Positions 7,514 through 12,916 of a DNA stretch of 14,526 nucleotides are shown in pieces. Both the position numbers and the translations under genes were made by a program. This stretch comes from CAYMKL01 sp964390805 (GTDB lineage Bacteria > Chloroflexota > Anaerolineae > VGOG01). How positions within the stretch are numbered: the first letter of the stretch is position 1; the number at the start of each line of letters is the position of its first letter. The stretch covers positions 1-14,526 of the forward strand of contig CAYMKL010000157.1 of the NCBI GenBank assembly GCA_964390805.1, read 5' to 3'. A model generated the notes under the pieces. It made no database searches. It was not told where the DNA came from and saw nothing but the letters and a program-made list of their open reading frames with translations.

Positions 7514-7888
7514 TCATTGCCCTTGCAAAAGTGCCAGCGCCTCTTCGGCAGAGACTTTGCCCTGGGCCAGCTCTTGCAGGATGCCCCGCCGCTCCTCAGG
7601 CGAGACGCCGACTGGCTCTGTCCCCACCTCATAGCCCATCGCGCGGATGAGGTCGTGCAACCGCGCTCGCACGGTGGGATAGGAGAGTCCCATCTCTTCC
7701 TCCACTCGTGTGATCTTGCCCTCGCAGCGGATGAAGGTCTCGGCGAACTGCAACTGCTCAGGGGTGAGGCGGTGGAACTTGCCCAGGGAGAAACGCCCCT
7801 CCACGGCTGTATCGCACTGACGACAATACACGCGCGTCACCGTCGTCTCTTCACCACAAACTGGGCACCGACCTGGTACGGGATACAT
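7514..7888 (-). CDS. DUF2089 family zinc-ribbon/HTH protein
   Basis: This 124-residue protein has the full DUF2089 layout: a zinc ribbon with Cys 8, 11, 22 and 25, a helix-turn-helix-like segment at about 42-85 (FIRCEGKITRVEEEMGLSYP, then T-V-R-A-R-L), and a C-terminal SHOCT-like hairpin at 97-121 (PEERRGILQELAQGKVSAEE). The family is widely annotated as a putative transcription factor, but I know of no defined target. The start is ATG 7888 with AAGGAGG seven bases upstream. It is the first gene after the strong promoter at 7979-8007, with an ~84-nt leader. First place and DNA-binding look suggest autoregulation of the operon (inference). Confidence 0.88.
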   Translation of the reverse strand: MYPVPGRCPVCGEETTVTRVYCRQCDTAVEGRFSLGKFHRLTPEQLQFAETFIRCEGKITRVEEEMGLSYPTVRARLHDLIRAMGYEVGTEPVGVSPEERRGILQELAQGKVSAEEALALLQGQ

Positions 7889-7978
7889 TGACTACCTCCT
7901 TTGTTAAGCGGTTAGAAATTCTATTCACAATATAAGAAGATTTGCATTGCCTATAAAGATTATCAACTTGCTGTTTAA

Positions 7979-8007
7979 ATTATACCACAAAAAGTGAGTT
8001 TTGTCAA
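7979..8007 (-). promoter_or_regulatory. Consensus sigma-A promoter of the SHOCT operon
   Basis: On the minus strand the -35 box TTGACA (8007-8002) and -10 box TATAAT (7984-7979) are both perfect and are separated by exactly 17 bases, with TGG just before the -10 (extended -10). The start of transcription should be near 7972, giving an ~84-nt leader before the DUF2089 ATG. The surrounding 170 bases are strongly AT-rich compared with the rest of the window. Confidence 0.85.
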
Positions 8008-8020
8008 GACCCAACTTTGA

Positions 8021-8052
8021 AAATTTAATATCCAGATCAAGAAATTTAATAT
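8021..8052. promoter_or_regulatory. Tandem 11-bp direct repeat, likely regulator-binding site
   Basis: AAATTTAATAT occurs at 8021-8031 and again at 8042-8052, a spacing of 21 bp, i.e. two helical turns. On the minus strand the pair lies about 50-80 bp upstream of the predicted start of the SHOCT operon, just beyond the -35 box. Tandem repeats on one face of the helix at this distance are typical for OmpR-family activators. The AT-rich sequence could also act as an UP element. Confidence 0.5.
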
Positions 8053-8073
8053 TGGGCGATATCCAAACAAAGC

Positions 8074-8099
8074 AAAAAGCCCTGGCAAACGGCCAGGGC
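8074..8099 (-). terminator. Rho-independent terminator after the two-component genes
   Basis: Arms GCCCTGGC (8079-8086) and GCCAGGGC (8092-8099) form an 8-bp perfect stem with a 5-nt loop. On the minus strand the stem is followed at once by TTTTT (8078-8074). It lies ~125 nt beyond the kinase stop and insulates the SHOCT operon from it. A further 8-bp inverted repeat (8136-8143 with 8162-8169) sits between the kinase stop and this terminator. Confidence 0.85.
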
Positions 8100-8223
8100 C
8101 TGTGTTTTCTAGAAGATGCCCAAAACGCTTATGATGGGCGAAGGTCTCCTGGCCGAGCCCTCTTCGCCCCGGTCGGTAGGGTTTTGTTGAAAAAGCCGTG
8201 CTGTGGGAAGGAGAATTTGAGCG

Positions 8224-9384
8224 CTACTTCCCGCCCGCCGGTAGCTCGATGGTGAACGCGGTCCCCTGCCCTGGTTCACTCTCCACGCCGATTCGGCCGC
8301 CGTGGGCCTGCACCAACTGCCGGGCGATGGCCAGCCCCAGCCCGCTCCCCGCTCCACCGGCGTGGGAGCGAGACCGGTCGCCGCGCCAGAAGCGATCGAA
8401 AATGTAGGGCACATCTTCGGGGGGGATGCCCTCGCCGCTGTCGCGCACGGTGATGCGGACGCCGCCGTCCATCGGCTGGGCCTGCAGCGTGATCACTCCG
8501 CCAGCAGGCGTGTAGCGCAGGGCGTTGGCCAACAGGTTGCTCAGCACCTGATCCAGCCGCCCCACGTCGCCGGTGATGTTCAGGTCCGATGCGTTGCCTT
8601 CGACTTCGACGCGCAGGTCTAAGCCTGACGCTTCGGCCTGACCGCTGAAGCTGGTAGACACATCGGCCAGCAACTCGGCCACGTCCACCGGTTCCCACGT
8701 CAACGGCAACTGCCCGGCCTCCGCCAGGGAGAGTGTTCGCAAGTCGTCCACCAGTCGGGCCAGCAACCGCGCCTCGTCCAGCGTGGTGTTGATGTGCTCC
8801 GATGTCGGCTCGTACACGCCATCGAGGATGCCCTCCAGATTGCCCTGGATGATGTGCAGCGGTGTGTTAAGCTCGTGGGCCACGTCGGCGGTGAGGTTGC
8901 GGCGTTGTTGATCGGCGCGCTCCAGCTCTTCGATCATCCGATTGAAAGACTGGGCCAGCCGGCCGAAATCGCCAGGGCCACGTTCCGGTATGCGCACGCT
9001 CAGGTCGCCCTCGGCCACGCGGTCGGCGGCGGCCATGATGCTGGCCAGCGGCGTGGCGATGTCCTGGACAGCTCGTCTGGCCACCAACCCCGCCAGCACC
9101 GGCATGGCCAGCGCCAGGCCAATACCCCCAACCCACACCAGCAGCGCAGTCTGTCCATCGCCTCCGAACAGCCGTGAAAACAAAAAAGCCAGCGCCGCCA
9201 TCCCGCCCAACACCAGCAGTACCATAAAGCCAAAGGTTCCAGTGAAGCGGAAGAAGAGGAATCTCCGCTTGCGATGCCATGCTTTCGGCCACTTGTGAAA
9301 CTCGTAGTGGTGATCCCATGGTCTCCGCGGCTGATGTGGCCCGCGTTCGTGATGTTTCCAGAACCTTCTGCGTTTCAAAATCAC
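8224..9384 (-). CDS. Sensor histidine kinase, short-loop (intramembrane-sensing-like)
   Basis: This 386-residue kinase has two membrane helices at about 46-70 and 80-101 with only ~10 residues between them. A HAMP domain follows at ~102-158, then a HisKA domain with phospho-accepting His170 in ADVAHELNTPL, and an HATPase_c domain with N-box LLANALRYTP (284-293), G1 DSGEGIP (315-321) and G2 GSGLGLAIA (346-354). The near absence of an extracytoplasmic loop is a feature of intramembrane-sensing kinases that watch the envelope. The N-terminal 45 residues are rich in His, Arg and Trp (His 11, 12, 17, 25, 26, 30, 37), which is unusual. The start GTG 9384 overlaps the regulator stop by 4 bases (GTGA), implying coupled translation; the TTG two codons later has better spacing to GAGG and is an alternative. 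Confidence 0.93.
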   Translation of the reverse strand: MILKRRRFWKHHERGPHQPRRPWDHHYEFHKWPKAWHRKRRFLFFRFTGTFGFMVLLVLGGMAALAFLFSRLFGGDGQTALLVWVGGIGLALAMPVLAGLVARRAVQDIATPLASIMAAADRVAEGDLSVRIPERGPGDFGRLAQSFNRMIEELERADQQRRNLTADVAHELNTPLHIIQGNLEGILDGVYEPTSEHINTTLDEARLLARLVDDLRTLSLAEAGQLPLTWEPVDVAELLADVSTSFSGQAEASGLDLRVEVEGNASDLNITGDVGRLDQVLSNLLANALRYTPAGGVITLQAQPMDGGVRITVRDSGEGIPPEDVPYIFDRFWRGDRSRSHAGGAGSGLGLAIARQLVQAHGGRIGVESEPGQGTAFTIELPAGGK

Positions 9385-10067
9385 ACCTCGTCGGTGAACT
9401 TGTAGCCGACGCCGTAGACGGTGAGAACGTAGCGCGGCGCGGCGGGGTCGGCTTCCAGCTTACGACGCAGGTTCTTGATGTGGGCGTCTATGCTGCGGTC
9501 GAAGCCTTCGTAAGCAACGCCGTGCAACCGGTCGAGCAACTGCGCGCGGGTGAAGGTTTGACCGGGGTGCTGGGCCAGCGTCGCCAGCAGGTTGAACTCG
9601 GTGCGGGTCAGACGAACCGGCTCGCCTGCGCGAGTGGCGCGGTGGCCTTGCAGGTCAATCTCCAGGTCGCCGACACGGATGAGCCCCGGCTGGTGGACGC
9701 CGCCCTGCACGCGGCGCAGCACCGCCCGCACGCGGGCCACCAGCTCACGCGGCGAGAACGGTTTGGTGACGTAGTCGTCCGCGCCCAGCTCCAGGCCAAT
9801 GAGCCGGTCGGTTTCCTCGACGCGGGCGGTGAGCATGATGATGGGCACGTCCGACTCGCGTCGCAGCGCTCGGCACACGTCCAGGCCGTCCATGCTCGGC
9901 AGGTTCAGGTCGAGCACGATCAGGTCAGGCCGCTCGTGCCGCGCTACGACCAGCGCTGTCTTGCCATCGGCAGCCGTGACGACGCGGAACCCACCCCTCT
10001 CCAGATAGTCCCGTGCCTGCTTGACGATTTTCGGTTCGTCATCTACCACCAGAATCGTTTCGTTCAT
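9381..10067 (-). CDS. OmpR/PhoB-family response regulator
   Basis: This is a 228-residue regulator. The receiver domain (about 3-120) has the acidic pair D9/D10, phosphorylation site D53 in LIVLDLNLP, the switch Thr80 in IIMLTAR, and Lys102 in the TKPF motif. The winged helix (about 130-228) shows the OmpR pattern (LTRTEFNLLATLAQHPGQTF, then SIDAHIKNLRRKLE and YGVGYKF). It should bind DNA when phosphorylated by the kinase encoded directly downstream. ATG 10067 is preferred, with GGTGGGG upstream and the beta-1 strand starting at once; a GTG four codons earlier also opens the frame. Likely targets are its own promoter and possibly the tandem repeats at 8021-8052 (inference). Confidence 0.94.
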   Translation of the reverse strand: MNETILVVDDEPKIVKQARDYLERGGFRVVTAADGKTALVVARHERPDLIVLDLNLPSMDGLDVCRALRRESDVPIIMLTARVEETDRLIGLELGADDYVTKPFSPRELVARVRAVLRRVQGGVHQPGLIRVGDLEIDLQGHRATRAGEPVRLTRTEFNLLATLAQHPGQTFTRAQLLDRLHGVAYEGFDRSIDAHIKNLRRKLEADPAAPRYVLTVYGVGYKFTDEV

Positions 10068-10087
10068 GCTCTGCCCCACCAGCCGCC

Positions 10088-10116
10088 TTTATACCACGAA
10101 CGTCGCGAATATGCAA
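10088..10116 (-). promoter_or_regulatory. Promoter of the response regulator/kinase operon
   Basis: On the minus strand TTGCAT (10116-10111) and TATAAA (10093-10088) are separated by 17 bases, with TGG before the -10. Transcription should start near 10081, only ~14 nt before the regulator ATG. The inverted pair GAACGT (10098-10103) and ACGTTC (10128-10133) brackets the -35 region and could be an operator. Confidence 0.6.
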
Positions 10117-10132
10117 ATCTCACGAATACGTT

Positions 10133-10333
10133 CTAGGCCGCGATCTGGGCCATCTCAGTGCGAGCGAATATGATTGCTTCTTTGTCTTCGAAATCAACTG
10201 CCCAGCCGGGTTGGGACCTGAAGAGCTTCAGCAGGTCGCGGTCGTCATGGCGGCCCAGTACCAGGAACTGAACACCATACTCGTCGAGCACTTCTGGCCA
10301 ATCCTCGTTGGGGCCAGTTCTTTCCATTGCCAT
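10133..10333 (-). CDS. Short ORF resembling the C-terminal tail of a membrane glycosyltransferase
   Basis: This is a 66-residue frame. Residues 12-57 (DWPEVLDEYGVQFLVLGRHD, then L-F-R-S-Q-P-G-W, F-E-D and A-I-I-F-A-R) follow the pattern common at the extreme C-terminus of polytopic GT-C glycosyltransferases of the ArnT/PMT type (W-x-x-V-L-D-x-Y-x-V ... P-G-W ... Y-x-D-x-x-A-V-V-F-x-R). No membrane part is present, so if that resemblance is real it is an orphaned tail or a stand-alone domain. The start ATG 10333 lies one base after the methyltransferase stop (TAGCATGG), with AAAGG nine bases upstream, so it may be translated by coupling. Function unknown; the family resemblance comes from memory of the pattern. 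Confidence 0.5.
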   Translation of the reverse strand: MAMERTGPNEDWPEVLDEYGVQFLVLGRHDDRDLLKLFRSQPGWAVDFEDKEAIIFARTEMAQIAA

Positions 10334-10334
10334 G

Positions 10335-10841
10335 CTATCCAACCTTTCTGAATTGGGAAATCCTTCCCTGGCGCTTCAGAGGGTAGAAAAGTTCGCTTGA
10401 AAGCGAGCTCGCTCCTTCGATAGAGAGTATTCCCCCCGGTCTCAAAAGCCGGTGTAGTTCGGTCAAGATGTCCTCCATGTTTCCCACGGAGTGAGCGAAA
10501 CCGAAAACAAAGATAAGATCGAATCGCTGATCGGGTAGACCCGTTTGAGCGGCATCGGCCAGGATGGTCTCAACGTTGGTTGCCCTTTCCTTCTCGATCT
10601 TCTGTTGGACTCTCTCCACCGCCAGCGGACTGACATCCAGCGCGTAGACGCTCCCCCTCTCTCCCACTATCCTTGCCGCGGGAACGGTGAAAAAACCAGG
10701 CCCGCAGCCAACCTCCAGCACTTCTTGACCTGGCTCGAGTCCTGCGGCGTCCAAAGCCTGGTAGGGATCTCTAAACAGACCATAGAGAGTCTCATGCACC
10801 AGGGACATCATTCTGAAATGCACTCTGTCTGATAGCGACAT
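10335..10841 (-). CDS. Class I SAM-dependent methyltransferase
   Basis: This 168-residue methyltransferase has the Methyltransf_11/25 fold. Motif I is EVGCGPGFFTVPAA at 43-56, the acidic residue after strand beta-2 is in VYALDVSP (65-72), motif II/III is TILADAAQTGLPDQRFDLIF at 92-111, and the post-motif is LHRLLRPGGILSIEG. It should be a cytoplasmic enzyme; the substrate (small molecule, quinone, lipid or arsenic) cannot be told from sequence. The start ATG 10841 is supported by AAGGAGG seven bases upstream; the frame is open thirteen codons further back but without a site. The length suits a compact family member. The REP-like element lies just upstream, in the presumed leader. Confidence 0.85.
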   Translation of the reverse strand: MSLSDRVHFRMMSLVHETLYGLFRDPYQALDAAGLEPGQEVLEVGCGPGFFTVPAARIVGERGSVYALDVSPLAVERVQQKIEKERATNVETILADAAQTGLPDQRFDLIFVFGFAHSVGNMEDILTELHRLLRPGGILSIEGASSLSSELFYPLKRQGRISQFRKVG

Positions 10842-10865
10842 CTTTTTCCTCCTTGCTTTTTGAGG

Positions 10866-10917
10866 GAGGAGTGCGGACACAAGTCCGCCCTATAGCAGGC
10901 TTGCGCCTGCACTCCTC
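10866..10917. repeat. REP-like palindromic element, copy 1
   Basis: An outer stem GAGGAGTGC (10866-10874) / GCACTCCTC (10909-10917) encloses two small hairpins. These are GCGGAC-ACAA-GTCCGC (10873-10888) and GCAGGC-TTGC-GCCTGC (10895-10910), separated by CCTATA. The outer and inner stems share two bases on each side, so they compete or stack. The double hairpin recurs at 12750-12788 with compensating changes. It lies 25 nt upstream of the methyltransferase start. Confidence 0.7.
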
Positions 10918-10936
10918 ATCAATGGTCTTGGGGAAG

Positions 10937-10965
10937 CGCGCGGGCAAACTTAGGCTGCCCGCGCG
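10937..10965. other. GC-rich stem-loop
   Basis: CGCGCGGGCA (10937-10946) pairs perfectly with TGCCCGCGCG (10956-10965) across a 9-nt loop. It sits 22 nt beyond the stop of the 79-residue gene on the minus strand. No T-tract follows on either strand, so it is either a weak terminator or an RNA-stabilising hairpin. Confidence 0.5.
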
Positions 10966-10987
10966 TCCCCGGCACCGCCGACGAGTT

Positions 10988-11227
10988 CTATGTCTGGGCA
11001 GCGTCGCTTTCCACTTCCGGCCCTGCCTCTTCCATCATCCAGGGGCCACAGCAGGCCATTGCCCGCTTGGCATACCGTCGGAAGAAGAAGTGGCCTGGCC
11101 CACGGTGTCCGTGCCTGAAGGGAAAGCCTCTCGTGGCTGCCTTGATGGCCTCCTTGTCGCCTTTGATCTCAATGCGATAGCCGTCATCGGTCTCCACGAT
11201 GCGGAACTCACTGATCACATTCTCCAC
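10988..11227 (-). CDS. Small His/Phe-rich protein of unknown function
   Basis: This is a 79-residue frame. The first ~33 residues look like a small beta-alpha fold (EFRIVETDDGYRIEIKGDKE, then A-I-K-A-A-T-R). The middle is rich in His, Gly, Arg and Phe (PFRHGHRGPGHFFFRR), a Cys-Cys pair follows in MACCGPWMM, and the tail is acidic. I recognise no family. The His-rich stretch and C-C pair could bind metal, which is a guess. The start is GTG 11227 with GAGGAGGTG about eight bases upstream. It has its own candidate promoter at 11289 and is divergent from the SUMF1-domain lipoprotein gene. The upstream leader contains a hairpin (CAGATGGGC 11259-11267 with GCCCTATCTG 11274-11283, one bulged base). 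Confidence 0.6.
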   Translation of the reverse strand: MENVISEFRIVETDDGYRIEIKGDKEAIKAATRGFPFRHGHRGPGHFFFRRYAKRAMACCGPWMMEEAGPEVESDAAQT

Positions 11228-11288
11228 GTTTACTCACCTCCTCGAATTCTGTGATTATCAGATGGGCGCGGTTGCCCTATCTGCCTTT

Positions 11289-11303
11289 ATTATGCCACAA
11301 ACC
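11289..11303 (-). promoter_or_regulatory. Candidate extended -10 promoter of the 79-residue gene
   Basis: On the minus strand TTTGTGG immediately precedes CATAAT (11294-11289), matching the TGG-TATAAT arrangement of the SHOCT operon promoter. No good -35 box lies 16-18 bases upstream. The predicted leader is ~55 nt. Confidence 0.4.
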
Positions 11304-11380
11304 TGTGAAGGAATTATGAAGAGGTATGGGAGATGTGGTGAAGTCAGGCAACGGCTCTGGCCAATTGGGCCATAGGGCTG

Positions 11381-11409
11381 TTGCGGTTTGAGGGATTTTA
11401 TAGTATAAT
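11381..11409 (+). promoter_or_regulatory. Promoter of the SUMF1-domain lipoprotein gene
   Basis: TTGCGG (11381-11386) and a perfect TATAAT (11404-11409) are separated by 17 bases. Transcription should start near 11416, leaving a ~74-nt leader before the ATG at 11490. The 262-bp gap 11228-11489 holds this and the divergent candidate promoter, and no gene. Confidence 0.75.
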
Positions 11410-11489
11410 CATGAGCAGCAGCTTCCAACGAAGGAAGATGGAAGTCACATTGATACCTTAATTCTGAAGAACATCAAGGAGGCATCGAA

Positions 11490-12641
11490 ATGAGGAAACC
11501 GTTATTGGCTTGTCTTTTGGCACTTTTGGTTTTGGGCGTTGGCTGCGGAACTGCTACGGAGGTTCCCCCGACGCCAACCGCTACACCCAGGCCGCCTACT
11601 TCAACTCCTACCCCTGTGCCCACTTCCACGCCTGCACCCACTTCCACTCCCACTCCCGTGCCCACTTCCACCCCCGTGCCCACCGCTACACCGAAACCAC
11701 CTACACCTACACCAACTCGTACCCGAGTCCCCACCCGCACCCCTGCGCCTACGTTCACACCAAAGCCGCCCACGCCCACGCCAACTCATACTTCAAGCCC
11801 CACTCCCACCCCTGTGCCCACTTCCACGCCTACTCCCAAACCCAGTGCCACACCGACACCACCTCCGCCAACACCGACCCATACCCCGGTCCCTCCTACG
11901 CCTACTCCTGTGCCTACTGCCACCTCTACGCAGGGTGCCGCGCCCCCAAGTGTGGAGGCAGCAATGATCGCTATCCCTGCTGGCGAGTTCACCATGGGCA
12001 GCGACCATGACGTTGAGCGGCCGCCGCACCCTGTCTTCGTGGACGCCTTTGAGATTGACAAGTTTGAGGTGACCAACCAGGAGTTTGAGAGGTTTGTTTG
12101 GGAGACGGGTTACGTCACCGATGCGGAGAAAGCAGGTGAGACGTCGTGGCGATACTATGCCAAGAACAAGCCCCAGCATCCTGTGGTAAAGGTGACTTGG
12201 AACGACGCCAAGGCTTACTGCGAGTGGCTTGGAAAGAGATTGCCGACCGAGGCGGAGTGGGAGAAGGCGGCCCGGGGCACTGATGCGCGCGCCTATCCCT
12301 GGGGGAACCAGTGGGATGCGGCCAAGGCGAATGCCAAGGAGGCAGGTTACCGAGGGACCACCGCTGTGGGGAGCTTCCCTGCCGGCGCCAGCCCGTATGG
12401 GGTGATGGATATGGCAGGGAACGTAGCCGAGTGGACGAGCGACTGGTTCCAATCGTATCCAGGGTATCCTGGCGGCGATGGTGAAGCCCAATACTTTGGC
12501 GAGAGATTCCGGGTGATCCGAGGCGGCGGGTGGTTCAGCGGCAAGGATTTGACAGGATTTTCACTGGTGCGCACTACCGAGCGGAGTGCCAGTGGTGTTG
12601 AGTTGGCCAACGACGATGTCGGCTTCCGCTGCGCCCGATAG
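11490..12641 (+). CDS. Lipoprotein with Pro/Thr linker and SUMF1/FGE-like domain
   Basis: This is a 383-residue secreted protein. Residues 1-18 are a signal peptide ending L-G-V-G before Cys19, a slightly non-canonical lipobox because Gly occupies -3. Residues ~25-148 are a low-complexity P-T-P-T-x-P linker, and residues ~155-383 are a formylglycine-generating-enzyme-like domain (MIAIPAGEFTMGSD; FEVTNQEFERFV; RLPTEAEWEKAARG; YPWGNQW; GVMDMAGNVAEWTSDW; VIRGGGWF; GFRCAR). In true FGE two cysteines follow the R-G-G-S segment; here that stretch has none, so sulfatase activation is unlikely, and a binding role or another chemistry is more plausible. The start ATG 11490 has AAGGAGG eight bases upstream. 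It is monocistronic, with its own promoter and a stem-loop downstream. Confidence 0.9.
   Translation: MRKPLLACLLALLVLGVGCGTATEVPPTPTATPRPPTSTPTPVPTSTPAPTSTPTPVPTSTPVPTATPKPPTPTPTRTRVPTRTPAPTFTPKPPTPTPTHTSSPTPTPVPTSTPTPKPSATPTPPPPTPTHTPVPPTPTPVPTATSTQGAAPPSVEAAMIAIPAGEFTMGSDHDVERPPHPVFVDAFEIDKFEVTNQEFERFVWETGYVTDAEKAGETSWRYYAKNKPQHPVVKVTWNDAKAYCEWLGKRLPTEAEWEKAARGTDARAYPWGNQWDAAKANAKEAGYRGTTAVGSFPAGASPYGVMDMAGNVAEWTSDWFQSYPGYPGGDGEAQYFGERFRVIRGGGWFSGKDLTGFSLVRTTERSASGVELANDDVGFRCAR
11565..11933 (+). repeat. Low-complexity Pro/Thr-coding repeat tract
   Basis: About 370 bases are made of near-repeats such as CCCACTTCCACGCC and CCTACACC, coding for Pro-Thr pairs with occasional Ser, Ala, Val and Lys. 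All six frames stay largely open here because of the biased composition, so overlapping frames in this tract should be ignored. Such tracts change length by slippage. A similar tract codes the N-terminal part of the DUF3048 protein near 14420-14526. Confidence 0.8.
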
Positions 12642-12689
12642 CGAGGTACTTTTGGAGTAGACCACTAGGATCTGCGCCACCTCATTCAC

Positions 12690-12729
12690 GAGAGACGGGC
12701 GCAGCTCAAAAGAGCTGCGCCCGTCTCTC
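12690..12729. terminator. Perfect 18-bp stem-loop after the lipoprotein gene
   Basis: GAGAGACGGGCGCAGCTC (12690-12707) pairs perfectly with 12712-12729 across an AAAA loop. It lies 49 bases after the lipoprotein stop. No clear T-tract follows on the plus strand, so it is terminator-like rather than a textbook rho-independent site; it could also block 3' exonucleases. Confidence 0.55.
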
Positions 12730-12749
12730 TCGTACCAATTCGCTGAATT

Positions 12750-12788
12750 GCAGACGCAAGTTTGCCCCATAAGCAGACTCGCGTCTGC
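12750..12788. repeat. REP-like palindromic element, copy 2
   Basis: This copy has the double hairpin GCAGAC-GCAA-GTTTGC (12750-12765, one G-T pair) and GCAGAC-TCGC-GTCTGC (12773-12788), separated by CCCATAA. Spacing, loop size and flanking CCTCC match copy 1 at 10866-10917, while the arm bases differ but still pair. Confidence 0.65.
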
Positions 12789-12843
12789 CCTCCCGCGGCC
12801 TCAAGAGTGCTCGTCGTTGGGCCGAATCCTTTCCCTGGTCCCT

Positions 12844-12883
12844 ATTGACTTGTTACCCGTACCTCACTCGCTAACAGGTCAAT
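12844..12883. other. 12-bp inverted repeat downstream of the YjbQ gene
   Basis: ATTGACTTGTTA (12844-12855) faces TAACAGGTCAAT (12872-12883) with one G-T position and a 16-nt loop, 34 bases beyond the YjbQ stop. No T-tract is present on the minus-strand side. It may be a weak terminator. The rest of the 12642-12916 gap holds only the stem-loop and REP-like copy listed separately. Confidence 0.4.
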
Positions 12884-12916
12884 GCCATCCTTTTCAATGT
12901 TAATGATCCATATGAT

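Noticed and set aside
9279..10136. A 285-codon plus-strand frame opposite the response regulator.
   Set aside because: It is the mirror of a GC-rich coding region. The minus strand has full receiver and winged-helix motifs, while this frame has no motif or ribosome binding site.
10866..10965. Possible CRISPR-like array or tRNA cloverleaf in the cluster of hairpins.
   Set aside because: There are no regularly spaced identical repeats and no tRNA arms or T-loop consensus; a REP-like element plus a separate stem-loop fits better.
11474..12010. Several long overlapping frames on both strands across the Pro/Thr-coding tract.
   Set aside because: They arise from the low-complexity composition of the linker; only the plus-strand frame from 11490 has a ribosome binding site, signal peptide and a recognisable domain.
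11793..12491. A 232-codon minus-strand frame opposite the SUMF1-domain gene.
   Set aside because: The opposite strand encodes clear FGE-like motifs and this frame resembles nothing.
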